64,000 nt of DNA. It comes from Asanoa sp040654855. Lineage in GTDB: Bacteria > Actinomycetota > Actinomycetes > Mycobacteriales > Micromonosporaceae. Below are positions 8,612-18,023 of this stretch, piece after piece. The stretch lies in NCBI RefSeq assembly GCF_040654855.1, contig NZ_JBFAIU010000004.1, positions 8,048-72,047 of the forward strand, in the 5' to 3' direction. The notes beneath the pieces were generated by a model. It ran no database searches. It was given only the letters and a program-made list of their open reading frames with translations, and was not told the DNA's origin. The position numbers and the translations under genes are program-made. How positions within the stretch are numbered: position 1 is the stretch's first letter; each line of letters begins with the position of its first letter.

Positions 8612-10005
8612 CTCTCGCGGATCGCGCGGATCCAGCCGTACAGGCCGCTGACCCAGACCACCAGCGGCAGGATGCCGAGGATCAGCAGGATCTCCAGGAG
8701 GTCGACGGTGCGGCCGAGCACCGGTGACTGGCGACGGCCGGCGCCCAGGGCCGAGCCGACGCTCACCGCGGCCACCACCAGTAGCCCCGCGACGACGAAG
8801 GCCAGCCGGCCGAGCATGCTCGTGGCGAGGAAGCCGCCGACGGCGATCGCGGCCAGGGCGATCACGCCGGCGACCAGCAGGGGCAACCGTTGCGCGGTCG
8901 AGATGAACCAGCGCGCCCGCATGAACAGCAGCAGCCCGAGCGCCGCGCACAGCGCGTACCCGGCGGTCCCTCCAGTTGTGACCAGCGCGATCGCCGATCC
9001 GGCCGCGATCAGCGCGACCGCACCGAGCATCCCGGCGAGCAGGTCGTCGGCGCGCTCGGCGAGGCGCAACACCCGTGCGCCGTCGACGGTCTCGGTGTCG
9101 GAGCGCAGGTCGTCGGTGCCGGACGGCACGGTCGGCACCGGCAGACCGGCCAGCCGATAGGACATCATCGGCATCGCGGGCACCACGACCAGGGCCAACG
9201 CGAGCACGACGGAGGCGGCGCCCGCGGGGGTGGCCCCGAAGATCATGCAGATCGCGGCGGCCGCACCGAGCGCCACGGCGCCGGCGGTGGCCGCGAGGAA
9301 CACCTGGCCGTAGGCGGCGACGGCCGCACTGCCCGCCACCGCGGAGACGAAGACGATCGCTGCGGCGCAGACCAGCAGGTCAGGGGCGGCCAGCTCGTCG
9401 AGCCCGCGGTCGCCGGCGAACAGGGTCAGGCCACCGACGGCGGCGTACACCATGGACACCAACGCGAGCAGCAACCCGTTGCGGTGATCGCGGAACCCGC
9501 GCGCGGCGACGGCGGCCGTCGCGAGCAGGAGCAACCCGAGGACGAGGGCGATGGCCGGTGCGACACCGCGCGGCGGGCCGGTCAGCGCGAGCGCGACGGC
9601 GCCGCCGACCAGCGCGGTCGCGCCCAGGCCGAGCCCGAAGACCTTGGTGGTGGCGGCGGACCAGCGGCCGGGCCGCATCCGGGTCGCGGTGGCGATCGCG
9701 TCGACCACGTCGTCGAAGACCGGCTCGGGCTGCTCACCACCGCGCGGGCGCAGGTAGAGCAACTCGCCGTCGCGGATCTCCAACTGCGCCGGCGACTGTG
9801 CGATGTCGAGCGCGGGACCGGCCAGCCGGGCCAGCGACCAGCCGTAGCGGCCGTCAGGCTCGTCGGCCAGCCGGTCACCGGCAAACCGCAACAGCGTCGG
9901 GAGTACGTCAGCGAGTGGCACATCGGACGGTAGGGCGAGATCGACCCGGGTTTTCGGCGCGACGATCGTCACGCGGCTCGATCCCGCCGTCGTCGCGCCC
10001 GCCAC
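8608..10005 (-). CDS. eccD: Type VII secretion integral membrane protein EccD
   Basis: The protein has about 465 residues. Residues about 10-90 form a ubiquitin-like YukD domain (VTIVAPKTRVDLALP). About eleven transmembrane helices then fill the rest, ending LLVWV-like helices and a short tail. EccD dimerises and forms the membrane vestibule of the ESX complex. I prefer the GTG at 10005, which has AAGGGAGA a few bases upstream, over the GTG at 10038. The gene is divergent from eccC with about 130 bp between. Confidence 0.92.
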   Translation of the reverse strand: MAGATTAGSSRVTIVAPKTRVDLALPSDVPLADVLPTLLRFAGDRLADEPDGRYGWSLARLAGPALDIAQSPAQLEIRDGELLYLRPRGGEQPEPVFDDVVDAIATATRMRPGRWSAATTKVFGLGLGATALVGGAVALALTGPPRGVAPAIALVLGLLLLATAAVAARGFRDHRNGLLLALVSMVYAAVGGLTLFAGDRGLDELAAPDLLVCAAAIVFVSAVAGSAAVAAYGQVFLAATAGAVALGAAAAICMIFGATPAGAASVVLALALVVVPAMPMMSYRLAGLPVPTVPSGTDDLRSDTETVDGARVLRLAERADDLLAGMLGAVALIAAGSAIALVTTGGTAGYALCAALGLLLFMRARWFISTAQRLPLLVAGVIALAAIAVGGFLATSMLGRLAFVVAGLLVVAAVSVGSALGAGRRQSPVLGRTVDLLEILLILGILPLVVWVSGLYGWIRAIRES

Positions 10006-10136
10006 GATGTCTCCCTTGTCTACCGGCTCCTCGTCCACAGGCCGCGCCCGGGCGTATCGCGGGCGCCACCGCTTGGGGCAGAGTACCTACGATGGCCACG
10101 GTCCGGTGACCACCCGCCGCCCTGGGGAGGAATGGC

Positions 10137-13100
10137 GTGAGTACCGTCCTGTTCCGTCGGCCGCCGCGTCGGCCCGGCCCGGCCATGCCGCGCGGTGAGC
10201 TGCTGGTCGAGTCGCCGCCGGAGCTGCCGGAACAGCTGCCCCGGGGCTTCGGCCAGCTCCTCATGGTGCTGCCGATGGTCTGTGGCGTGGGCGCCATGGC
10301 CTTCTTGTACGCCGGCCGCGGCGGCGGTGCGGTCACCTGGATCGCCGGTGGCCTGTTCGGTGTGTCCATGCTGGGCATGGCGATCGGCACGATGGGCGGC
10401 GGTGGCAACAAGAAGGCCGAGCTCGACGCGGAACGCCGCGACTACATGCGCTATCTGGCCCAGATCCGCAAGCGCGTGCGCCGTGCCTCCGACCAGCAAC
10501 GCGCCGCGGCGATGTGGGTGCACCCGGCGCCCGACGCGCTCTGGTCGCTGGCCGCGTCGCGGCGCATGTGGGAACGCCGGTCCACCGACGAGGATTTCGG
10601 CCAGGTCCGCATCGCGGTCGGCCCGCAGCAGCTCGCGGTCGACGTCACGCCGCCGGAGACCAAGCCGGTCGAAGACCTCGAGCCGATGTCGGCGATCGCG
10701 CTGCGCCGCTTCATGAACACCTTCCGCGCCGTGCCCGACCTGCCGATCGCGCTGTCCCTGCGGGCGTTCGGCCGGGTCTCGTTGCGCGGCGACCGTGGCC
10801 AGGTGCTGGCCGTGACCCGCGCCGCGGTCGGCCAGCTCGCCACCTTCCACTCCCCGGAAGACGTCCGGATCGCGCTGGTCGCCGCGCCCGAGCGGGTCGG
10901 CGACTGGGACTGGCTCAAGTGGCTGCCGCACGTGCAGGTCGACCGCCAGGTCGACGGCGCCGGCCCGGTCCGGCTGGTCTTCGACTCGATGACCGAGCTG
11001 GAGAACGCGCTCGACGAGGAGCTGGGCAGCCGTGGGCGGTTCAACCCGTCGGCGAAGCCGCTGACCACGCAGGCGCACCTGGTGGTGATCCTCGACGGCG
11101 GCGAGGCGCCGGCCGCGGCCCAGCTCACCGGCCCGGGCCTGCTCGGCACGACGGTCTTCGACCTGTCCGGGGTGGTGCCCCGCGAGGCCGGCCGCTGGTT
11201 GCTGGCGCTGACCGTCAACGGCGACCGCATCGAGGTCAACCAGGGCAACCGGAGCACCTCGCTCGGGCGGGCCGACACGCTGGCATACACCGCCGCGGAG
11301 TCGCTGGCCCGCCAGCTGGCGCCGTACCGGCTGTCCCACCAGACCACCAGCGAAGAGCCGCTGTCCCGCAGCCCTGAGCTGCCCGAGCTGGTCGGCGTCG
11401 GCGACGCGGCGGCGGTCGACCCGCGGCGCAACTGGCGGCCGCGTCCGGTGCGCGAGACGCTGCGCATCCCGCTCGGCCTGGGTCCCGACGGCGCGGTCGT
11501 CGAGCTCGACCTCAAGGAGTCGGCGCTCGAGGGCATGGGCCCCCACGGCCTGATCATCGGCGCCACGGGTTCCGGCAAGAGCGAGCTGTTGCGCACGATC
11601 GTCGCCGCACTGGCGATCACCCACTCGTCCGAAGAGCTCAACTTCGTGCTCGTCGACTTCAAGGGCGGCGCGACGTTCGCGTCCCTGGACGCGTTGCCGC
11701 ACACCAGCGCCGTGATCACCAACCTCGCCGACGAGCTGCCGCTGGTCGACCGGATGCACGACGCGATCGCCGGCGAGCTGCAGCGCCGCCAGGAGCTGCT
11801 GCGGGCGTCGGGCAACTACGTCTCGCGCCACGAGTACGAGCGCGCCCGGGCCGGCGGCGAGAATCTCCAACCGCTGCCGAGCCTGCTGATCATCTGTGAC
11901 GAGTTCAGCGAGCTGCTCGCCGCCAAGCCCGACTTCATCGAGCTGTTCCTGCAGATCGGCCGGCTCGGCCGCTCGCTCGGCATCCACCTGCTGCTGGCGT
12001 CACAGCGGCTCGAGGAGGGCCGGCTGCGCGGGCTCGACACGCACCTGTCCTACCGGATCGGCCTGCGCACGTTCTCCGCCGTGGAGAGCCGCATCGTGCT
12101 CGGGGTGCCGGACGCATATGAGCTGCCCAACGCGCCGGGGCACGGCTATCTGAAGATCGACACGGCCACCATGCTGCGGTTCCGCGGCGCGTACGTGTCC
12201 GGCGCCTACCGGCAGGCCACCGCCGCGACGCAGGCGGCCAAGGCCCGGGTGCAGGGCCAGATCGTGCCCTACACGATGGCCGCGGTGCCGCTGCCGAAGA
12301 TGCCCGCGGCGCCGCCCGAGCCGGTCGAGGCCGAGCCCGCCGGGCCGGAGTCCGCCCGCCAGGTCACGATGCTCGACGTGGTCACCGGCCGGCTGCGCGG
12401 CCAGGGCCCGCCCGCACACCAGGTCTGGCTGCCGCCGCTCGACAACCCGGTGCCGCTCGACGCGCTGTTGCCGCAACTCACGCGCGACCCCGACCGGGGG
12501 CTGCAGTCGCCCGGCTGGCCCGGGATCGGGCGGCTGGCGGTGCCGGTCGGTGTCGTCGACCGGCCGTTCGACCAGCGCCGCGACCCCCTGGTGGTCGACC
12601 TGTCCGGCGCTGCCGGCAACACCGTGATCGCGGGCGGTCCGCGGTCGGGCAAGAGCACACTGCTGCGCACGCTGATCTCGTCGCTGGCGCTCACCCACAC
12701 GCCGCGTGAGGTGGCGTTCATGTGCCTCGACTTCGGCGGCGGCACCCTGCGCGGCCTGGCCGGGTTGCCGCACGTGTCCGGGGTGGCCGGGCGCCGCGAC
12801 GTCGAGGCGGTGCGGCGGTCGATCGGCGAGGCGACGGCGCTGCTCGACGAGCGCGAGCAGCGGTTCACCGAGCGCGGCATCGAGTCGATCGCCGCGTACC
12901 GCCGGATGCGCGCCACCGGCCGGTTCCCGGAGGATCCGTTCGGCGACCTGTTCCTGGTCGTCGACGGCTGGGGCACCCTGCGCGAGGATTTCGAGGAGCT
13001 GGAAACGCGGATCACCCGGCTAGCGGCGCGCGGCCTCGGCTACGGCATCCACGTGATGATCACGGTCAACCGGTGGGCCGAGCTGCGGATGAACGTACGC

Positions 13101-14096
13101 GACCTGCTCGGCACGCGCCTCGAGCTGCGGCTCGGCGACCCGACGGAGTCCGAGATCGACCGCCGGGCCGCGACGAACGTGCCGACGGGCCAGCCGGGCC
13201 GCGGTCTCACCCGCGACAAATTGCACTATCTGAGCGCATTGCCCCGAGTCGACGGCATGGCCGACGCGGACTCGCTGGTCGACGGCACGGCCGCGATGGT
13301 CGCCGCGGTCGCCGAGTCGTGGGTGCACCCGCCGGCGCCCAAGGTCCGGCTGCTGCCCCGCCGCCTGCCGGCGGACGAGCTCACGAAGATCGCCGGCACC
13401 GACGGGCCGGGCCTCGCGATCGGCCTCAACGAGTCGCACCTGGCGCCGGTGCGCCTGGACTTCTCCGTCGACCCCCACCTGCTCGTCTTCGGCGACGTCG
13501 AGTCGGGCAAGACCAACCTGATGCGGCTGATCGCAAGATCCATTGTGGATCGCTACACGCCGCAGGAAGCCCGCCTCGTCATCATCGACTACCGGCGCGG
13601 CCTGCTCGACGCGGTCTCCGGGGATCACCTGCTGGGCTACGCGCCGTCAGCCACAGTGGTCGGTGAGATGGTGGGCTTCCTGCGCGACTCGCTGAAACAG
13701 CGGCTGCCGGGCCCCGACATCACGCCCGAACAGCTACGCAGCCGCAGTTGGTGGCACGGCCCCGAGCTGTTCGTGATCGTCGACGACTACGACCTGGTGG
13801 CGACGGTCGGCAACAATCCACTGTCGGCACTGCTGGAATTGTTGCCACAGGCCGGCGACATCGGCCTCCACCTGATATTGACCCGGCGCGTCGGTGGCGC
13901 CGCCCGCGCCCTTTACGAGCAGGTGATCCAGCGGATGCGCGAGCTGGACACCCCTGTTTTCCTGATGTCCGGCAAGCCGGAAGAGGGTGCCCTGGTCGGC
14001 ACCCTCAAGCCCAGCCCGCAACCGGCGGGCCGGGGCACGCTCGTCCGCCGACAGGACGGGCAGCAGTTGGTCCAAACGGCCTGGATAGAGCCTTGA
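10137..14096 (+). CDS. eccC: Type VII secretion motor ATPase EccC (fused EccCa/EccCb)
   Basis: The 1,319-residue protein has two N-terminal transmembrane helices (about 40-85) and three FtsK/SpoIIIE-type ATPase domains. Walker A motifs are GATGSGKS (about 475-482), GGPRSGKS (about 833) and GDVESGKT (about 1119). The first domain has a complete Walker B region (LLIICDEFSELL). The second and third have LDFGGGT and IIDYRRGL and look more degenerate, as in other EccC proteins, where they bind substrates. EccC powers export and recognises WXG100 pairs, which are encoded directly downstream. The GTG start has GGGGAGGAA upstream. The single-chain form contrasts with the split EccCa/EccCb of mycobacterial ESX-1. 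Confidence 0.96.
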   Translation: MSTVLFRRPPRRPGPAMPRGELLVESPPELPEQLPRGFGQLLMVLPMVCGVGAMAFLYAGRGGGAVTWIAGGLFGVSMLGMAIGTMGGGGNKKAELDAERRDYMRYLAQIRKRVRRASDQQRAAAMWVHPAPDALWSLAASRRMWERRSTDEDFGQVRIAVGPQQLAVDVTPPETKPVEDLEPMSAIALRRFMNTFRAVPDLPIALSLRAFGRVSLRGDRGQVLAVTRAAVGQLATFHSPEDVRIALVAAPERVGDWDWLKWLPHVQVDRQVDGAGPVRLVFDSMTELENALDEELGSRGRFNPSAKPLTTQAHLVVILDGGEAPAAAQLTGPGLLGTTVFDLSGVVPREAGRWLLALTVNGDRIEVNQGNRSTSLGRADTLAYTAAESLARQLAPYRLSHQTTSEEPLSRSPELPELVGVGDAAAVDPRRNWRPRPVRETLRIPLGLGPDGAVVELDLKESALEGMGPHGLIIGATGSGKSELLRTIVAALAITHSSEELNFVLVDFKGGATFASLDALPHTSAVITNLADELPLVDRMHDAIAGELQRRQELLRASGNYVSRHEYERARAGGENLQPLPSLLIICDEFSELLAAKPDFIELFLQIGRLGRSLGIHLLLASQRLEEGRLRGLDTHLSYRIGLRTFSAVESRIVLGVPDAYELPNAPGHGYLKIDTATMLRFRGAYVSGAYRQATAATQAAKARVQGQIVPYTMAAVPLPKMPAAPPEPVEAEPAGPESARQVTMLDVVTGRLRGQGPPAHQVWLPPLDNPVPLDALLPQLTRDPDRGLQSPGWPGIGRLAVPVGVVDRPFDQRRDPLVVDLSGAAGNTVIAGGPRSGKSTLLRTLISSLALTHTPREVAFMCLDFGGGTLRGLAGLPHVSGVAGRRDVEAVRRSIGEATALLDEREQRFTERGIESIAAYRRMRATGRFPEDPFGDLFLVVDGWGTLREDFEELETRITRLAARGLGYGIHVMITVNRWAELRMNVRDLLGTRLELRLGDPTESEIDRRAATNVPTGQPGRGLTRDKLHYLSALPRVDGMADADSLVDGTAAMVAAVAESWVHPPAPKVRLLPRRLPADELTKIAGTDGPGLAIGLNESHLAPVRLDFSVDPHLLVFGDVESGKTNLMRLIARSIVDRYTPQEARLVIIDYRRGLLDAVSGDHLLGYAPSATVVGEMVGFLRDSLKQRLPGPDITPEQLRSRSWWHGPELFVIVDDYDLVATVGNNPLSALLELLPQAGDIGLHLILTRRVGGAARALYEQVIQRMRELDTPVFLMSGKPEEGALVGTLKPSPQPAGRGTLVRRQDGQQLVQTAWIEP

Positions 14097-14178
14097 CGAT
14101 CCCGGGGCTGCGCCGCGGTGCCCGAGTCCGTTACGGTGAGTCCGGACGTGTCGCACGAATTAGCGAGGGGTGAGTGTT

Positions 14179-14493
14179 ATGGGTCAGCCGTTCACGGTTG
14201 ATGCCGCGACGCTCCACAAGGCTGCGGGGGATGTGCGGTCGACAAGGTCTGATGTCGACGGTGATCTCAAAAAGCTTTGGGGCGTGTTGGACGATCTGGC
14301 TGTCGCATGGCAGGGCCAGGCTTCCGCCGGTTTCCAGAACCTGATGACGCGTTGGCAGGGTGACGTCTCCAAGCTGCTGACCGCGTTGGACAACATCTCC
14401 GATCTGCTCGACCAGGGTGGCACCACGCACCAGGTCAACGACGAGCAGCAGAACGAGATGCTCAACAAGTTCAACTCGGCCCTGAACCCGTGA
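14179..14493 (+). CDS. WXG100 secreted protein (EsxB-like)
   Basis: This 104-residue helical-hairpin protein has the turn WQG after LAVAW. Its C-terminus is NEMLNKFNSALNP. A second WQG (RWQGDV) lies in the second helix. It follows eccC by about 80 bp and precedes a second WXG100 gene by 23 bp, the usual arrangement for an EsxB/EsxA heterodimer recognised by EccC. The ATG at 14179 is preferred to the GTG at 14170 because GAGGGG lies 8 nt upstream of the ATG. Confidence 0.9.
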   Translation: MGQPFTVDAATLHKAAGDVRSTRSDVDGDLKKLWGVLDDLAVAWQGQASAGFQNLMTRWQGDVSKLLTALDNISDLLDQGGTTHQVNDEQQNEMLNKFNSALNP

Positions 14494-14516
14494 TCTGAGC
14501 GAAGGACACCGAGACC

Positions 14517-14798
14517 ATGTCGCAGATCCAAGTCAACTACGCCGCGCTCGAGAACGCGCAGTCCCAGATGCAGTCGATCTCGAAGACCATCGACGGCCGC
14601 CTCGACAGCCTCCGCTCGCAGCTGCAGCAGATGCAGTGGAACGGCTCGGACCGCGAGGCCTACCAGGCCTACCAGGCCCAGTGGGACGCCGCGGTCGCCG
14701 ACATCAACGCGATCCTGCACGAAATCGGCGCCGCCGTCGGCATCGCCAACCAGAACTACATCACGACCGAGGCCAACAACGCCAAGGTCTGGGGCTGA
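14517..14798 (+). CDS. WXG100 secreted protein (EsxA-like)
   Basis: This 93-residue protein has the classic WNG turn (QMQWNGSDREAY) between two amphipathic helices. Its C-terminus, NYITTEANNAKVWG, resembles the ends of the two helical partner proteins elsewhere in this locus. It forms the expected heterodimer with the preceding WXG100 protein. GAAGGA lies 7-12 nt upstream of the ATG. A hairpin follows 26 bp after the stop. Confidence 0.92.
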   Translation: MSQIQVNYAALENAQSQMQSISKTIDGRLDSLRSQLQQMQWNGSDREAYQAYQAQWDAAVADINAILHEIGAAVGIANQNYITTEANNAKVWG

Positions 14799-14823
14799 CG
14801 CTCCCGCACATCATCCGCAGCAC

Positions 14824-14846
14824 GGCCCGGGCCCGAAACCCGGGCC
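14824..14846. terminator. Hairpin terminator after the WXG100 pair
   Basis: GGCCCGGG and CCCGGGCC form a perfect 8-bp stem with a 7-base loop between the convergent esx pair and mycP. There is no U-tract, as usual in actinobacteria. The rest of the 14799-14975 gap shows no other feature. Confidence 0.6.
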
Positions 14847-14975
14847 ACGCTGCTGTTCTCGGCCCGGTCTGAGCCTCCACCCGGACCACTCTGCTGTTCT
14901 CCGCGGCCGCTTGGGTGCGGCGTCCGTGGTGCGCCCAGGACGGTCGGCTCCAGGACCGCTGCAGGGTTTTGGCTG

Positions 14976-16586
14976 TCAGCGGGGCGGGACCTGTGCGCGA
15001 CCGCTGTAGTTGGGAGTTCCGCCCCCTTGACCTGGCTGCGCGCTGCCCGGCCGTCCGGCATCGGGTTGCCAGCTCAACGGCTGGTGGCGTTGGCCCGGCA
15101 GTGAGCCGGCGGCGGTGCTCGGGCGCGCCGGACCGCCTTGGGTGATCGGGGTTGGGACGCCGGCGCGTTCGTCAGGCCGGGACGCGGCATCCTTGCGGGG
15201 TCGGGAAGTGGCGCCTTTGCCGCGTACCTTCGGCCCGGTGGCCGACGTTGTCGACGGCTCTCGGCCATCACTCGGTTGCCCCTGCTTGAGCGTGCGGCGG
15301 GTGCCAGACACAACGGCGGCGCCGCCGGGGGCGACGCGGCGTCGGGTGCGGCGAAGCACTGCGGCGCACAGCGCGATCACGAGCGCCAGGGCGGCCAGCG
15401 TGGCCGCGGTCCACGTAGCGATCGTGCGGGTGTTGCCCATCGGATCCTTGGGCAGCGTCACGGGGGTGAGCGCCAGGGGGGCGGGGGACGGCTTCGCGGC
15501 GCCGGCGATCGCGGTCAGGGCGCGGTAAGGGTTGATCATCCCGTAGCCGACCTGGTTGTTGCGGCCCTCCGGCGGATGGTCGGCGGTCGCGGTGATCCGC
15601 TCCGCCACCTGGGACGGCTTGAGATCCGGATCCGCGGAGCGGATCAGCGCCGCCAGCCCCGACACGTACGCCGCGGCAAAGCTCGTACCACCGTCCTTGA
15701 ACTGCGCGTACCCGTCGCCGCGCGGCATGGGTCCGGCTACCTCGGCGCCGGGTGCCGCGACGTCCACATAGGGCCCCGACGTCGAGGTGTCGACGTGATG
15801 ACCCGCCTGGTCGATCCCGGCAACGGCGATCACGCCGTCGTAGGCCGCCGGGTACGCCGTCTGCTCGTTGCCATTGCTGCCCCCGTCGTTGCCGGCCGCG
15901 GCCACCACGACAACGCCGTGCTCGACGGCGTAGTCGATCGCGTCCTCCAACCCCGACGTCGGATCGGTGGTGAGCGACAGGTTGATCACGTCGACGTCCT
16001 GGTCCGCCGCCCAGGTGATCGCCGTCGCGATGTCGGCGGACGTGTTCGGGTCGAAGTCCTTCTGCAGGTCGCGCAATACTCGGATGGGCAGAATCGACGC
16101 CTTCGGCGCGATGCCGCTGAACACGGAGTTCTGCGGCTGCCGCCCCGCGATCACCCCGGCGACCAGCGTCCCGTGCGCCACCTCGTCACACCGCCCGCGC
16201 GCGGACGACTCGACGAAGTCGCGACCCTCGAGCACCTTCCCGGCCAGCGCCGGATGCGTGGCCGACACCCCCGAGTCGATCACCGCGACCGTGATTCCCG
16301 CGCCCTCGCTGATCGGCCAAGCCAGGTCGGGCCGCAGCTGCTGCAACGGCCACGGTTTGATGGTCATCGGCTCGCCCACGTTGGGCCCGCAGGACGGCGC
16401 GCGCCCCGCGGCAGCCGCCGCCGGCACGCTCACACCAACGGCGACCACGGACGCGATCAACGTTGCCGCAGCTACCGCCGCTGCCCACCTGCAGCCCAGC
16501 GTGCGCGCCTTGGCAAGCGGCACGGCAATGCCCGCCGCGTCGGCCGGTTTGGGTGGCCGGGCGGTGGGTTCGGGTTCCTCACGCAC
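14976..16586 (-). CDS. mycP: Mycosin-type subtilase (first copy)
   Basis: This is a membrane-anchored S8 protease of about 536 residues. A signal/transmembrane helix lies at about 33-58. The catalytic triad is visible as Asp104 (VIDSG), His138 (HGTLVAG) and Ser302 (GGTSFAA). A C-terminal transmembrane helix at about 373-395 is followed by a basic, disordered tail of some 140 residues. Mycosins stabilise the ESX membrane complex and can cleave substrates. I chose the GTG at 16586, 17 nt after the preceding gene's stop; a longer frame up to 16970 would run over the Gly-rich gene in another frame. The long cytosolic tail is unusual. Confidence 0.88.
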   Translation of the reverse strand: MREEPEPTARPPKPADAAGIAVPLAKARTLGCRWAAAVAAATLIASVVAVGVSVPAAAAAGRAPSCGPNVGEPMTIKPWPLQQLRPDLAWPISEGAGITVAVIDSGVSATHPALAGKVLEGRDFVESSARGRCDEVAHGTLVAGVIAGRQPQNSVFSGIAPKASILPIRVLRDLQKDFDPNTSADIATAITWAADQDVDVINLSLTTDPTSGLEDAIDYAVEHGVVVVAAAGNDGGSNGNEQTAYPAAYDGVIAVAGIDQAGHHVDTSTSGPYVDVAAPGAEVAGPMPRGDGYAQFKDGGTSFAAAYVSGLAALIRSADPDLKPSQVAERITATADHPPEGRNNQVGYGMINPYRALTAIAGAAKPSPAPLALTPVTLPKDPMGNTRTIATWTAATLAALALVIALCAAVLRRTRRRVAPGGAAVVSGTRRTLKQGQPSDGREPSTTSATGPKVRGKGATSRPRKDAASRPDERAGVPTPITQGGPARPSTAAGSLPGQRHQPLSWQPDAGRPGSAQPGQGGGTPNYSGRAQVPPR

Positions 16587-16602
16587 AGGGAACGCTCGTG
16601 GG

Positions 16603-17997
16603 TCAGTTGCCGAGAACCGGCGGCGGGGGAGCGTCGGAGCCGCCGTTCCAGACGTTCTCGTCTTCATAGAGCCAGCTGTCGTACTCGTCTTCCTCGCCGT
16701 GCCCGCCAGAAGCACCCGGGCCACCGACGAAGCCGGCACCTGCGCGACCAGCGCCGCCCTTCCCGGCCCCGCCGCCCTTGCCCGGACCGCCGCCCGCACC
16801 AGCGCCGACGCCACCGATGCCGGCCATACCGCCGGCTCCTCGGCCCGCACCGCGACCCGCGCCGCCCGCGGCACCCGCACCGACCCCGCCGATGCCGGCC
16901 GCACCGCCTGCGCCGAGCCGGCCGGTGCCGCCACGACCTGCGCCCGCCCCACCGCGGCCGGCCAGGCCACCGCCCATCGGGGCGATCGTCGGCGTGACCG
17001 GCTTGCCGAGCGAGCCGCCGCCTGGGATCTTGCCGAGTCCGGCCGCGCCGATGCCCGCGCCGCCGCCGCCGAGCCCGGCGCCGCCGCCGAGGCCGCCTGT
17101 GCCCAAGCCGCCAGTGCCCAGGCCGCCGCCGCCGAGGCCGCCGGTGCCTAGGCCAGGAGTTCCGGTAGTCAGGCCGCCGCCCGCCCCAGCCAGGCCGGAG
17201 CCCGGCTCGAAGCCGCCGAGGTCCGGGGTCGAGGGCTTTCCGATCGGCGACCCGTCGAGCACGCCGGGCATGTTGCCCACCCCGCTGCCGCCGGGTTTGG
17301 GCAGGTCCAGCCCGCCGGCCCCACCGCCGCCACCGGCGCCGCCGATGTTCGGGACCCCGCCCCCGCCACCCACGCCGGGGCCGCCACCGCCGAGCTCCGG
17401 GGTTTTGAACTCGGGCGCCTGGGCGCCGGACGTCGGCGCTGCGTCGGGCGCTCGTTCGGCTGCCGATGTGTGTTGGCCGCTCACCGTGTCGTACGCCTGA
17501 CGCGCGTCACTCTCGACGTCGGTCAGCAACTTGCGGAACTGATCGCCGAGCCAGCCGGCGAAGCTCATCGGCGCGTTGTTGAAAAAGCCGGCCTCCAGCT
17601 CGACCTCGAGCACGCCCGGGCCGATGGAGATCCGCGCGTCCCGTGCGGCCATCAGCTCACCGAGCATGCTGCTCGGGACCGGCATCGCCGATTGGGCGGC
17701 CTGCAGGTCCTGTGCGGCGGTGCGGAGCGTGTCGACGATGCCCGTGCCGCCTTCCGGCGCCGCGCTGTCGGACAGCTTCTTGAGATCTTGACTGACCGTC
17801 TTGACCTTCTCGGAGAACGCGTCGGCGGCCTTGCCCGTCCAGAACCCGTCAATGCCGTTGATGTCGCGTTCCAACGACGTGCACACATCGCGTACGTTGC
17901 CGATCAGCTCCTGCCAACCGAGAGCGGCATCCTCCACGTCGGCGGGACGCCCGGCGATGACGACGTGGTTGACCATGGTCGTCCAGTCGAGTGCCAT
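16603..17997 (-). CDS. WXG-domain ESX-associated protein with long Gly-rich region and PPPVLG tail
   Basis: The protein has 464 residues. The N-terminal about 200 residues contain a helical WXG-type domain (FWTGKAADAF, W53/G55) and further helices. Residues about 205-430 are almost pure Gly/Ala/Leu/Pro with short GLGTGG repeats. The terminus carries WLYEDENVW and PPPPVLG, the same tail as the protein at 3521-4870. GGGAGGAAGAG precedes the ATG. It lies between its small helical partner and mycP in one likely operon. I infer an ESX substrate or surface component; the function is not known. Confidence 0.7.
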   Translation of the reverse strand: MALDWTTMVNHVVIAGRPADVEDAALGWQELIGNVRDVCTSLERDINGIDGFWTGKAADAFSEKVKTVSQDLKKLSDSAAPEGGTGIVDTLRTAAQDLQAAQSAMPVPSSMLGELMAARDARISIGPGVLEVELEAGFFNNAPMSFAGWLGDQFRKLLTDVESDARQAYDTVSGQHTSAAERAPDAAPTSGAQAPEFKTPELGGGGPGVGGGGGVPNIGGAGGGGGAGGLDLPKPGGSGVGNMPGVLDGSPIGKPSTPDLGGFEPGSGLAGAGGGLTTGTPGLGTGGLGGGGLGTGGLGTGGLGGGAGLGGGGAGIGAAGLGKIPGGGSLGKPVTPTIAPMGGGLAGRGGAGAGRGGTGRLGAGGAAGIGGVGAGAAGGAGRGAGRGAGGMAGIGGVGAGAGGGPGKGGGAGKGGAGRAGAGFVGGPGASGGHGEEDEYDSWLYEDENVWNGGSDAPPPPVLGN

Positions 17998-18023
17998 CTG
18001 CTCTTCCTCCCCCTGGCAGATCG

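Noticed and set aside
16587..16970. N-terminal extension of the first mycosin
   Set aside because: It runs antiframe through the Gly-rich WXG gene and gives an Ala/Arg-rich sequence unlike mycosins; the GTG at 16586 fits the signal helix.
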